A stretch of DNA of 64,000 nucleotides from Stigmatella aurantiaca DW4/3-1 (lineage in GTDB: Bacteria > Myxococcota > Myxococcia > Myxococcales > Myxococcaceae): contig NC_014623.1 in the NCBI RefSeq assembly GCF_000165485.1, forward strand, positions 7,520,893 through 7,584,892, read 5' to 3'. Made by a program: the position numbers and the translations under genes. Numbering within the stretch: position 1 is the first letter of the stretch; each line of letters opens with the position of its first letter. Below are positions 45,248 to 53,059 of the stretch, piece by piece. The notes below the pieces were generated by a model. The model worked only from the letters and a program-made list of their open reading frames with translations, made no database searches and was not told the DNA's origin.

Positions 45248-46116
45248 TGAACCCCCTCCTTAACGGCTTTCGGAAAGCGTACGTCTGGAATCTTGAGGCT
45301 ACGACCATCTTCGCTGCGCACCTCCAGCGTGAAGAACGTGTCCGCGTTCAGGTTCGGCATGTCCACCACAGCAAGGGCTCGACCAAATTCTCCCGGCTCG
45401 ATCATGCCGCCACCTTCCATCACCAAGCGCGCTTTCAGCGACGGTCCCAGGGACCTCGTGAACGTTGCCTCTCGCGGTGTCCACTTGGGGTGCGTGGAGC
45501 GGTTTCGGACCCGCACAGAAACCAACGCCCAACCTTTGCCAAAGTACAGTTTGCCTTCACTTGCTGCAAAACCTTGAGCTAGCTCGTCAACATCCTTGAT
45601 GGGCAAGACGGATACGCCCTTGTCTCCCACGTAACCAAGCAACACGAAATCCTCCGGGAGCGGCACCCGGGGCTGAGATTCGGTCGAGCAAGGCGCGGCG
45701 GGCGGCTCGGGGCGCTGGACGTCGATCCGGGCGTCCACCTCGGAGGGGTGTGTCACGAGCACGAAGGCGGCCCGTGACGGCGCCCTCCCATCGGCGAAGA
45801 ACACCCCAATCTCGTGGCGCTCGCCTTCCTTCAGGTCCGTCACGGCTTGGACGAGCACCGAGAGTGCTCCAGCCTCCAGCACGCGGATCCGGGACTCATC
45901 GAAGGTGAGGGTCTTCGCCTGGATCGGCGCGGGGAAGACAAGGACCGTCGGCTTATCCCCCGCGACGTGAACCTCGGGAAGTGGATCAGCGGGGTTACTG
46001 GCGAGGGTGACAGCGCGCAAGCGCTCGACGCGCCCCCCATCATGCGTCGGCTCGGCCCGCGCTACAGCCCCCCAGAGAAGCGCGAGCGCCAGGGACAATC
46101 TAAGCGGTTGGTCCAA
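45244..46116 (-). CDS. DUF2381 family secreted protein
   Basis: The 290-residue protein starts at a TTG with a signal peptide (LRLSLALALLWGAVARAEP). Its mature part, VHVAGDKPTVLVFPAPIQAK, GERHEIGVFFADGRAPSRAA and then WTPREATFTRSLGPSLKARL, follows the pattern of the myxobacterial DUF2381/TIGR02268 paralogous family: two beta-sandwich-like halves of unknown function. The gene overlaps the kinase start by four bases, so the two are made together. It probably acts outside the inner membrane as a partner of the kinase tail. The exact biochemical role is unknown. Confidence 0.8.
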   Translation of the reverse strand: MDQPLRLSLALALLWGAVARAEPTHDGGRVERLRAVTLASNPADPLPEVHVAGDKPTVLVFPAPIQAKTLTFDESRIRVLEAGALSVLVQAVTDLKEGERHEIGVFFADGRAPSRAAFVLVTHPSEVDARIDVQRPEPPAAPCSTESQPRVPLPEDFVLLGYVGDKGVSVLPIKDVDELAQGFAASEGKLYFGKGWALVSVRVRNRSTHPKWTPREATFTRSLGPSLKARLVMEGGGMIEPGEFGRALAVVDMPNLNADTFFTLEVRSEDGRSLKIPDVRFPKAVKEGVQ

Positions 46117-46206
46117 AGGTGCGTGACCTCCTGGATTGCCACGCTACCATCGCGAGCGCTCGCGCAGTGGGCCCAAATCCCACAGTCCGGGAGCTGCGGC
46201 GGAGTC

Positions 46207-46723
46207 CTACCGGTACACCTTGCCGCCCCACAGGAAGGCGCCCCCGACAAGCGGCACGCTGTAGGCGGCAACCGGCCCTGTGGGCAGGAGGTACGCGACG
46301 AGCAGCTCGTTTTGCCCCCCCCGGGCGGCCCTGCATCCAATCGGGATCCATTGTGCGGCCCGTCCCTACCGCAATCGCCCGACAGGTCCCTTCACGTCCG
46401 GCCCTGACGTGGACGCCCGGCCGGTGAGAGTGCCCGAAGGCGACCGTGAGCCCGGGACCTCCCCAGTCGTCAGCGACCTTCGCGACGTGGTGCTTGGGGA
46501 TCATCTTCGCGACCTGGTGGCCGTGTAGAAGCCGCAGGTTCCCGCGCTTGGGCGGCTGTGACTTCTCGGGCACCCACTCGACACCCACCGAGTCAAAGTC
46601 GAGGTCTTGGGGGAGCCTCCGCAGAACGGCGTTGTCGTGGTTCCCTTCCAAGACGGTGAGCTTCGCGCGGGGGCAGGTCTTCCGCATGAACAGTACGACC
46701 TGCCCCGGTGTCTCGCCGTCGGT
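46207..46723 (-). pseudogene. Phage metallophosphoesterase fragment, truncated and frameshifted
   Basis: Directly after the capsid stop codon the frame continues without a start: TDGETPGQVVLFMRKTCPRA, then LTVLEGNHDNAVLRRLP (the GNHD motif), LLHGHQ and VAFGHSHRPGVHV (GHxH). These are calcineurin-like phosphoesterase metal sites. The N-terminal D-x-H and GD motifs are missing, which indicates a deletion joining the capsid gene to mid-phosphoesterase. A C8 run at 46315-46322 shifts the frame: the proper end ELLVAYLLPTGPVAAYSVPL, then GGKVYR, lies in the next frame and stops at 46207-46209. Confidence 0.7.
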
Positions 46724-47809
46724 TTAGTAGGTGATGGAGCTGAACGCCTTCGGCTGGCGCAGCTTGAAGTCGGCCTTCACGAGCGCGCGGATGGTCGTCT
46801 CGTCGTACTCGGCGCGGGTGTCGTGCTCGGAGAGAAGCAACTCCTCGTCAATCCCGTAGATGAATTGGCGCCAGTCAGCACAGAACGTGATCCGCGTCAC
46901 CGGGACGCGCGTTGTCATCACGAAGGGGAAGCCGCGAATCGTCCCATTGTCGAGCATCTCCTGCCGGAAGATGAAGAGGCCTGAATCCTTGAGCTGCATC
47001 AGCGCGGTCGCCCGGGTCGGGTGCAGAACCCACGCGGTGGCGCCCATGCGAACGTGCGCGGTCAGCGGCAGCTCGACCGCCTTGTCGATGTCAGCGAGGT
47101 AGGCCGCAGGGGTCGTTCCGGTGTTCGCGAAGGTGTGAGCGCTGCCGAGCTGCACGAAGAGACCCTTCGGCGTGCCCCCCGTGCCGTCCCCGTTGAACCC
47201 GGCGTCGTCGAGCCCATCGGCCACGGTGGCGCGGAGGTCCTCTCCAACGCCCGCGTCGCCGACCCCCGGCGTGTGCAGCAGGTCGTTGCTGATGTCGGTG
47301 AGGACCATCCCCTTGTGCGCCTTGAGCACAATCTTCCCATACTTCGGCGCGCTCTTCGGGACGGTCCCCCCTTCGCCAAGCCACTTGAAGACCGAAGCCT
47401 CCGTCTGCGTACCCATGTGCAACTCCCCCTTGAACGGCTGGGTTCGCACGCCGAGCTTGAGCAGGGCGGCTTCGGGCCGCAGGAACTCGATCACCTCGCC
47501 GCTCTGCTGGATGGGCGCGAGGACCCCAGCCGAGTCGAATTTGGTGAGCTGAACCGCCTTCTGCACGTCAGCGTTGACGAATCGCTTCATGGCGTCGGTC
47601 AGCGCGATCGCGCCCGAGCGGCGACTGGCCGCGACGACGCCCTTCGTGAACGCGCCAAAACTCGCGACGCTCGCGTACACACTGCCTTCGCGCGTCGCCC
47701 TGTCTGTCGCCATGCGTCCGTGGGCGCTTCGGGCCGCAGCGTCGATCAACTCCTGCGCCACCTCCGGGCCCAGCGCCTTCACCATCTCTGAAATCTGCTT
47801 GCGAGTCAT
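46724..47809 (-). CDS. HK97-fold major capsid protein
   Basis: The 361-residue protein matches phage major capsid proteins of the HK97 fold: ASFGAFTKGVVAASRRSG (N-arm), FLRPEAALLKLGVRTQPF, KLGVRT-type E-loop region EASVFKWLGEGGTVPKSAPK, ISNDLLHTPGVGDAGVGEDL, DDAGFNGDGTGGTPKGLF and the P-domain end GFPFVMTTRVPVTRITFCAD. It would assemble the procapsid with the adjacent protease. The start overlaps the protease stop by four bases (ATGA), so the pair is translationally coupled. No scaffold gene is seen; the acidic tail of the protease gene may take that role. Confidence 0.92.
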   Translation of the reverse strand: MTRKQISEMVKALGPEVAQELIDAAARSAHGRMATDRATREGSVYASVASFGAFTKGVVAASRRSGAIALTDAMKRFVNADVQKAVQLTKFDSAGVLAPIQQSGEVIEFLRPEAALLKLGVRTQPFKGELHMGTQTEASVFKWLGEGGTVPKSAPKYGKIVLKAHKGMVLTDISNDLLHTPGVGDAGVGEDLRATVADGLDDAGFNGDGTGGTPKGLFVQLGSAHTFANTGTTPAAYLADIDKAVELPLTAHVRMGATAWVLHPTRATALMQLKDSGLFIFRQEMLDNGTIRGFPFVMTTRVPVTRITFCADWRQFIYGIDEELLLSEHDTRAEYDETTIRALVKADFKLRQPKAFSSITY

Positions 47810-48636
47810 TGCCTTGACACTCCTTGGATGTAAACCTTGAACGCCTCGACGAAGCCCTTCGCGGTTTCGGCGGCGTCGAGACCCTTCGCCTCTTCTTCTT
47901 CCTCGTCATCCGCCTTCGGCGCATCAGCGGATGTCGGCTCGCCCGTGTTGGGCTTGCTCTCGTCTGCGGGCGCATCACCGTTGCCGGTGGCTGGCTCTTC
48001 GGCCTGCTTTTCGCCCGCGTCAGGCTTGTCGTCGTCCTCGTCGGACGACTTCTCTTCGGCGCTGTCACCGAGCAGCTCAGCGACCCGTGTTGCGATGCGC
48101 TCGACAACCTCTTCGTCTTCGAGCGCCTTCGAGCGCACGGCCCGCGCGTTGCCCGGAATCGTCACGATCGAGACCTCCAGCAATTCCTGAGCGTCGCAGT
48201 CGAAGCCTCCCCGCTCGTTCGCTCGGTAGTGGCCGGGCAGCATGAGGTAGCGGACGGAGACGGCGTTCAGGATGCCCTTCGCGACCTTGCGCTCGACTCG
48301 CTTCGCGAAGTCGTCGTCATCGTCGAATTCGATGTCGATCATCAGCGCGTCGTTCTTTGTATAGACACGCCCCTTGCCGATGGGCAGCGGGGGCGCCGCC
48401 CCTGTCCACGCGGCATGCGCCCCGTCGTCATGGTTGAAGAGAACGACACCGTTCGCGTTGTAAGCGTCGGTGCGCCAGCCCTTGACGCTCAGCCGGTCGG
48501 CGTAGCGGTCAAAGTCACCGTCGCTGGCCTTGAACGTGTAGACACGGCGGTTGCCGTCCGCTTCGACGGGAGTCAGCGCTGCCGCATCCTTCTGCACGGC
48601 CGCGAGCTGCAAAGAGCGTGTGATGGGATTTTTCAT
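47806..48636 (-). CDS. HK97 family prohead protease
   Basis: The 276-residue protein has the prohead protease pattern: FKASDGDFDRYADRLSVKGW, VVLFNHDDGAHAAW with the catalytic His, PIGKGRVYTKNDALMIDIEF, VAKGILNAVSVRYLML with the catalytic Ser, and LLEVSIVTIPGNARAVRSKA. The last 90 residues are extremely acidic (EEKSSDEDDDKPDAGEKQAE; KADDEEEEEAKGLDAAETAK), which may serve as a fused scaffold. The ATG at 48636 (a TTG at 48645 is alternative) lies just after the remains of a recurring element motif. An IS66 copy now separates the gene from its natural upstream region and from the small terminase gene. Confidence 0.9.
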   Translation of the reverse strand: MKNPITRSLQLAAVQKDAAALTPVEADGNRRVYTFKASDGDFDRYADRLSVKGWRTDAYNANGVVLFNHDDGAHAAWTGAAPPLPIGKGRVYTKNDALMIDIEFDDDDDFAKRVERKVAKGILNAVSVRYLMLPGHYRANERGGFDCDAQELLEVSIVTIPGNARAVRSKALEDEEVVERIATRVAELLGDSAEEKSSDEDDDKPDAGEKQAEEPATGNGDAPADESKPNTGEPTSADAPKADDEEEEEAKGLDAAETAKGFVEAFKVYIQGVSRQ

Positions 48637-48645
48637 TTCTACCAA

Positions 48646-48653
48646 CTAAATGA
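48646..48653. repeat. IS66 target-site duplication, left (ctaaatga)
   Basis: The 8-bp ctaaatga is repeated exactly at 50239-50246, flanking perfect IS ends. Eight bases is the normal IS66 duplication length. Confidence 0.93.
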
Positions 48654-50238
48654 GTAAGCGTTCACCGGACTGGGCTGTATGAGGGGTGAGCAGGAGGGGA
48701 CAGAGGGGAGAGGAACCTATCGACAGGGTAGGTTTGGGAGTGTACTACCTGTGGGGTGAGCCCGGTTGACCCCACAGATGCCCGCATCGCCGAGTTGGAA
48801 GGGGAAGTGGCCGAGCTGAAGAAGCTCGTGGCGGCACTGCTCGCGGAGAATGCATCCCTGCGCGCTGAAGTGGCTGAGCTGCGAGGGCGACTGGGCCAGA
48901 ACTCGACCAACTCGTCCAAGCCCCCATCGTCCGACCCACCCGGGACACAGCGCCCCTCGAAGCCAGCTTCGGGTCGCCGCCCTGGTGGCCAGCCGGGACA
49001 CAAGCACCACAAGCGAGAGCTGGTGCCAGCGGAGCAGGTCCACCGCACTGTCGACATTGCCGCGCCACGGCAGTGCGACCAGTGCGAGCAGGGGTTGGCA
49101 GGCCGTGCTGTCGAGCCTCTCCGGCACCAGACGGTGGAGGTGGAGCCGATAAAGCCGCACGTGACAGAGTACCGGTGCCACGGCAAGCAGTGTGGCGGAT
49201 GCGGCGCGGTGAGCTATGGCGAGCTTCCCGTCGAGGTGGCAGGCCACACCTTTGGAGAGCGCCTGACCGGCATCATCGTGCTGCTGTCGGGGCAGTACCG
49301 GCTCTCCAAGCGCAAGGTGCAGGATGCGCTTTCGGACCTGCTCGGAGTGCGCATCTGCCTGGGCTCCATTTCCAACCGCGAAGCCGAAGTCGCCAAGGCG
49401 TTGGAGGTGCCGGTGGCGCAGGTGGGGGACGCCATCCGAGAGGCGGAGCGCGCCCATGCGGATGAGACAGGCTGGTTCGAAGGCAAGGTGAATGGACGAG
49501 CCAAGCGGGCCTGGCTGTGGGTCGTCGTCACCGCGCACCTGGCACTCTTCCGCATCTCCCCCAGCCGGGGCAGCGAGGTGGCCAAGGCCCTGCTGGGCGA
49601 GGACTTCACCGGTTTTCTCACCACGGACCGATGGAGCGCGTACAACTGGTACGACACCTTCCTGCGCCAGTTGTGCTGGAGCCACCTGACGAGGGACTTC
49701 CAGAGCTTCATTGACCGGGGTGGGGAAGGCGGCCGCCTCGGCGCGCTGCTCATGAAGGAGCGCGACCGCATGTTCAAGGGGTGGCGCCGAGTACGCGACG
49801 GGACGATGCCTCGAGAGGAGTTTGAACTGCGGATGCCGAAGGTCGAGCGCAGAGTCGGCAGGCTCCTCCGTGACGCCGTCGTGTGCGCAGAGGACAAGAC
49901 CGCCGGCACGGCGGCGGAAATCCTGAAGCTTGAGTCGGCCATGTGGACGTTCGTCCATGTGGAGGGGCTCGAGCCCACCAACAACTTCGGTGAGCGCACC
50001 ATCCGCCACGCTGTCATGTACAGGAAGACCAGCTTCGGGACGCAGTCGCCAGAAGGCAGCCGCTTCGTCGAGCGGATTCTCACAGTGGTCACGACGCTGC
50101 GGCTGCAGAAGCGCAACGTGCTCGAATACCTGACCGCAGCCGTTGGCGCGCATCGACGAGGGCTTCCAGTGCCATCCCTCCTCCCCGTCGCAGAGCCCTC
50201 TCAGCTCGCGGTCGCTGCCTGAGGCAGTGAACGCTTAC
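48654..50238. mobile_element. Complete IS66-type insertion sequence (1585 bp)
   Basis: The ends are perfect 12-bp inverted repeats (gtaagcgttcac at the left, its complement at 50227-50238) and the copy is flanked by the 8-bp duplication ctaaatga. It carries one intact transposase gene and no tnpA/tnpB genes, as in the ISBst12-like subgroup. The intact ends and identical duplications show a recent insertion into the phage module. Confidence 0.95.
48756..50222 (+). CDS. IS66 family transposase (intact)
   Basis: The 488-residue protein has an N-terminal leucine-zipper coiled coil (RIAELEGEVAELKKLVAALL), the NSSKPPSSDPPG motif typical of IS66 proteins, and a zinc-binding domain (CDQCEQG; CHGKQCGGCG). 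The DDE core follows: AHADETGWFEGKVNGRAKRA, FLTTDRWSAYNWYD and TNNFGERTIRHAVMYRKTSF with the catalytic Glu. The start lies 102 bp inside the left end and the stop 16 bp before the right end. All parts are present, so this copy should be active. Confidence 0.95.
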   Translation: MSPVDPTDARIAELEGEVAELKKLVAALLAENASLRAEVAELRGRLGQNSTNSSKPPSSDPPGTQRPSKPASGRRPGGQPGHKHHKRELVPAEQVHRTVDIAAPRQCDQCEQGLAGRAVEPLRHQTVEVEPIKPHVTEYRCHGKQCGGCGAVSYGELPVEVAGHTFGERLTGIIVLLSGQYRLSKRKVQDALSDLLGVRICLGSISNREAEVAKALEVPVAQVGDAIREAERAHADETGWFEGKVNGRAKRAWLWVVVTAHLALFRISPSRGSEVAKALLGEDFTGFLTTDRWSAYNWYDTFLRQLCWSHLTRDFQSFIDRGGEGGRLGALLMKERDRMFKGWRRVRDGTMPREEFELRMPKVERRVGRLLRDAVVCAEDKTAGTAAEILKLESAMWTFVHVEGLEPTNNFGERTIRHAVMYRKTSFGTQSPEGSRFVERILTVVTTLRLQKRNVLEYLTAAVGAHRRGLPVPSLLPVAEPSQLAVAA

Positions 50239-50259
50239 CTAAATGAGTGTGGTTTTTGC
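50239..50259 (-). repeat. Element motif copy 1 (split by IS66)
   Basis: On the minus strand gcaaaaaccacactcattta, followed by g, is a copy of the recurring motif. Before the IS66 insertion it ended ten bases ahead of the protease ATG. The IS66 target duplication falls exactly on its last eight bases. Confidence 0.6.
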
Positions 50260-50489
50260 TAGTGGCTCACTCTTTTTTCGCGGCCTCGGTGTTCGCTTCC
50301 GCCGAGCTGCCCACAGCCCTACTGAGTAAATGCGTGCGGTTTTTGCCCGTGGCTCAGCCCATTTTTTCGGCCTCGGTGTTCGCTTCCGCCGAGCTGCCCA
50401 CAGCCCTACTGAGTAAATGCGTGCGGTTTTTGCCCGTGGCTCAGCCCATTTTTTCGGCCTCGGTGTTCGCTTCCGCCGAGCTGCCCGCG
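50241..50489 (-). repeat. Three 87-bp tandem repeats at the small-terminase 3' end
   Basis: Units starting at 50241, 50328 and 50415 share a period of exactly 87 bp (29 codons). The last two are nearly identical; the first is diverged in its leading 40 bases and the third is incomplete. Each contains the coding end SSAEANTEAEKMG, or a variant, plus a stop codon and a copy of the recurring element motif, so the terminase tail and its downstream junction have been duplicated twice. Confidence 0.9.
50327..50433 (-). repeat. Element motif copies 2 and 3
   Basis: Two identical minus-strand copies, gcaaaaaccgcacgcattta, lie at 50327-50346 and 50414-50433 inside the 87-bp repeats. Each follows TGAGCCACGG, the same prefix seen after the VapE gene stop at 55663-55672. 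Confidence 0.7.
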
Positions 50490-51040
50490 GCTGGCGTGGA
50501 CGTCTTTTGAGGCTCGCTTGGCTTCTGTCCAGGCAGCAGCTCGGCAAAGCCCTGGCGCTCGGGGTGGGGCTTGAGGTCGGCTTCGGTGCGCCATTCAGTC
50601 CATCCGCCGGTCTGCTCGGGCTCGGGCGCGGGTGGCTCGTCTGGCAGGAACTTGCCCAGGCAGTCGAGCAGCAGGTCGCGAAGCGCGGCGGTGTCGGCGG
50701 CCTCGTCCTCGGGGCTCTTGGCCTCGACGTTGTCCCGTCGGCCGTACAGCTCCGGGAAACGTCGGCTCAGCAACCACTGGACGTGTTTCGGGTTCGAGGT
50801 GGACGCGGCCTGTAGGGTCTCGGTGGCGCCCTGCATGAACTCCGCTTCGGCGCGGTTCACGGCGACGTGCAACTCGCGGTAGAGCCCACGAGCCTCAACG
50901 GCCCCCCGGTGATACCAACGGGAAAGGGGCTGTTCGTCGACGCCCACGAGACCGGCCGCAGCACGGCGGAAAAGACCGGACCTCAAATGGTCACAAATCT
51001 GCTTCTGAATCTCAGGGTTTAATTGGGTTGGTCTAGCCAC
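50441..51040 (-). CDS. Phage terminase small subunit-like protein
   Basis: The GTG at 51040 gives 199 residues. The N-terminus is a HTH (LNPEIQKQICDHLRSGLFRR, then AAAGLVGVDEQPLSRWYHRG). It is followed by the small-terminase helical pattern: ELHVAVNRAEAEFMQGATET, then PKHVQWLLSRRFPELYGRRD. The C-terminus is Pro/Glu-rich and low complexity. Small terminases recognise the packaging site on phage DNA and recruit the large subunit. No large terminase gene is seen in the element, so a helper phage would have to supply it, or it has been lost. It is divergent from the TIR gene and first in the late (leftward) module. Confidence 0.75.
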   Translation of the reverse strand: MARPTQLNPEIQKQICDHLRSGLFRRAAAGLVGVDEQPLSRWYHRGAVEARGLYRELHVAVNRAEAEFMQGATETLQAASTSNPKHVQWLLSRRFPELYGRRDNVEAKSPEDEAADTAALRDLLLDCLGKFLPDEPPAPEPEQTGGWTEWRTEADLKPHPERQGFAELLPGQKPSEPQKTSTPAAGSSAEANTEAEKMG

Positions 51041-51352
51041 ACCCCATATATCGGTGTGGTTTTCTGGGTTTTTTCAGGGGTGCAGCCGTCAAAACTCAGC
51101 CGCACGGTTTTTCTCAAAATTTTCTGAGCGTGTGCGCACTCCGAGCAAGGTTTGATTCCGCCAGGGACAGGAAACCGGAGCCGGGGGGGTCGTAAGCACC
51201 CCAGTCGCCCTGTGCGACTAGCTTGCACCTAAGCCCTTGTCGCTCCCACCGTACTCCAGTAAATCCGCATAGCAGGGTAATCAACAACTTCGCAGTATCA
51301 GGGAAAGCGCGAACAGCTACAAAAACAAGTCGAACCCCACGAGATACTTCCG
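51041..51352. other. Divergent regulatory region between small terminase and TIR genes
   Basis: The 312 bases contain a partial match to the element motif on the minus strand just before the terminase start (gaaaaccacaccgatatatg at about 51045-51064). They also hold a T-rich inverted region (ctcaaaattttctgag at 51113-51128) that could be an operator. No gene is visible. The part near the TIR gene is AT-richer. Confidence 0.4.
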
Positions 51353-52408
51353 ATGCCTAGAGACTCAAGAACACGACAAAGCGGCCGTCTAGTCTTCATC
51401 AGTCACGCGGCTGCCGATAAAGAACTAGTTAATTTCTTCGTTGACACCGTGCTCATAACCGGCATTGGCATTAACCATGCATCTATCTTTAACACATCAT
51501 CCACATCAAGCCCTATCCCGCCAGGCTCAAATTTCACTGAAGATATACGCAAGGCTATGCAAGACGCAGAATGCGTAATTGCACTCGTCACGACAACCTA
51601 CCGTGAACGTGCGTTTGCAATGGCGGAGCTTGGCGCTGCATGGGCTCTCGATAGGTTGGTTCCTATTCTTGTACCGCCTCTTGACTTCAAGGATACTGAG
51701 GGCGTTCTCAAAGGAACCCAGTGCTTCAAGATTAACAACAAAGAAGACCTTTCTCATCTGTATGATTATTTCGCAGACCTCGCCAAAGGCAAGAGGAGTT
51801 GGCTTAATCCTACTGGGAGCGCCACTTTCGAGAGGCATCGCGACAAATTCTTAAGGGAATTAGCACAGATGCTGAAGGAGAACTCTAGCCCGGAGAAGTC
51901 GATCGCTTCAGAAAGTAGTGGTGAAGCCCAAGTCGCCCAGTCAGCGGCTCAACCGCCACTTCGTAGCAGCGAAGACGTAGAGAAGGACTTCGAGAGGTTG
52001 GTTTCTGAGTTGCGTGAAGCCTTGGCTAAATTGCCGGTGATTGTTCGCGTTGCATTTATGTTTTCCGCCAATGGCTCTTGGGTCATCGAGAAACCTGTTC
52101 ACACGCAAGAGATTGATGAAACAGAGCATCTCGGACTGATCAAAGCAAAGCTAAGATGGGATCGTCCCGGTGCTTCGAAGGAGCGGATATACTCGCCTAC
52201 AAGAACTGGACAGCTCAATCGCGACGTCTTCCGCGTCATAAAGGAGCTATCACGCCTTCTTGTTAATGCCCCACCGGACTTTCATCGTGAATACGAAGCC
52301 AAGAACGGCCACCCCGCTAGCCTTAAAGCCTCTCAATTCTGGGATACACATGACCTTTACAGCGAGGGAGAGCCTGGAAAAGAGACCGCATCATTCAGAA
52401 ACTCATGA
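51353..52408 (+). CDS. TIR domain protein, candidate phage-defence effector
   Basis: The first 150 residues are a TIR domain: GRLVFISHAAADKELVNFFV at the start, SIFNTSSTSSPIPPGSNFTE, CVIALVTTTYRERAFAMAEL with the putative catalytic Glu of NAD-cleaving TIRs, and WALDRLVPILVPPLDFKDTE. The remaining 200 residues (a helical linker and a domain with VAFMFSANGSWVIEKPVHTQ) form an unknown sensor or regulatory part. The gene is clearly AT-richer than its neighbours, so it was probably acquired separately as cargo. Bacterial TIR proteins degrade NAD or make cyclic ADP-ribose signals in defence systems. No ThsA-type partner is adjacent. Confidence 0.85.
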   Translation: MPRDSRTRQSGRLVFISHAAADKELVNFFVDTVLITGIGINHASIFNTSSTSSPIPPGSNFTEDIRKAMQDAECVIALVTTTYRERAFAMAELGAAWALDRLVPILVPPLDFKDTEGVLKGTQCFKINNKEDLSHLYDYFADLAKGKRSWLNPTGSATFERHRDKFLRELAQMLKENSSPEKSIASESSGEAQVAQSAAQPPLRSSEDVEKDFERLVSELREALAKLPVIVRVAFMFSANGSWVIEKPVHTQEIDETEHLGLIKAKLRWDRPGASKERIYSPTRTGQLNRDVFRVIKELSRLLVNAPPDFHREYEAKNGHPASLKASQFWDTHDLYSEGEPGKETASFRNS

Positions 52409-52542
52409 CTTGAGATTTTATCCGCTGTCTGCACTTTGCTGTATCTAGACAGCGGCATTCTAATGCCGCTCCCATCTTCCCAGAACTGACAGGCTCTCAG
52501 CTACGACCAACTTGCCTTGACCGCGCTGGAGGTGCACGCCGC

Positions 52543-52704
52543 TCACAGGGAATTGCGTACAGATTCCGCCGACGAGTCGCATCGCTCTCGGAGCAGCCCA
52601 TGTGACGCGGCCCGACCGCGCTTGTAAGTGATAACCTCGCCCATCTCGATGGGAAGGGAGCACGCCGCGCAAAGCCCCCGCCGCTTAGCGACCATCGCTG
52701 GCAT
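52543..52704 (-). CDS. Small zinc-ribbon-like protein (53 residues)
   Basis: The reading MPAMVAKRRGLCAACSLPIE, then MGEVITYKRGRAASHGLLRE, has one CxxC knuckle (CAAC) and a Cys further on (RERCDSS). The GEVITYKRGRAASH stretch resembles small zinc-finger proteins common in phages and mobile elements. It overlaps the end of the upstream short ORF in another frame and has good codon bias. It is too short for most gene callers, but I consider it likely real. Confidence 0.5.
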   Translation of the reverse strand: MPAMVAKRRGLCAACSLPIEMGEVITYKRGRAASHGLLRERCDSSAESVRNSL

Positions 52705-52813
52705 GTCGGGTGTCCTGCGCGGTCAGCATCTCGCGCAGCTCGGCCAGGGACCTTACGAGCATCCGGTCGACCCTGCTCTTCGGAGCCACCCAAGCTTCCG
52801 CCACTGAGCGCAC
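52685..52813 (-). CDS. Possible 42-residue ORF upstream of the zinc-ribbon gene
   Basis: The GTG at 52813 reads VAEAWVAPKSRVDRMLVRSL, then AELREMLTAQDTRHASDGR, and overlaps the following small gene by 20 bases. It is amphipathic helical with good codon use. It could be a small element-encoded regulator, but support is limited to codon bias and the coupled position. Confidence 0.35.
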   Translation of the reverse strand: MRSVAEAWVAPKSRVDRMLVRSLAELREMLTAQDTRHASDGR

Positions 52814-53034
52814 CGATGCGTTATCTGGTCGATGGAGATGCCTGCCAGCTTTGCAAGCGAGCGTCAGTCACGCCAGCGGTCTATGCGCGGTCGCCAAAAT
52901 ATCTAAACGCGCGCATCTCCTATGCTCTTCTCTACCCCTATATACTACTCCTACCTCACCTTTCTTAAAGGGTTAGAGGATTAGAGGAAAGACGGCTTGC
53001 TCAGAGCCGTTGCCGGTGCCGCTTGGGCCATTTG

Positions 53035-53054
53035 GAAAAACTGCACGCATTTAG
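53035..53054 (+). repeat. Element motif copy 4
   Basis: gaaaaactgcacgcatttag lies with its last base five nucleotides before the GTG start at 53060. This is the same spacing as copy 5 to its gene. Confidence 0.65.
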
Positions 53055-53059
53055 TCTGT

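Noticed and set aside
48717-50153. A 478-codon minus-strand ORF inside the IS66 copy
   Set aside because: Antisense of an intact transposase with matched IS ends; no independent support.
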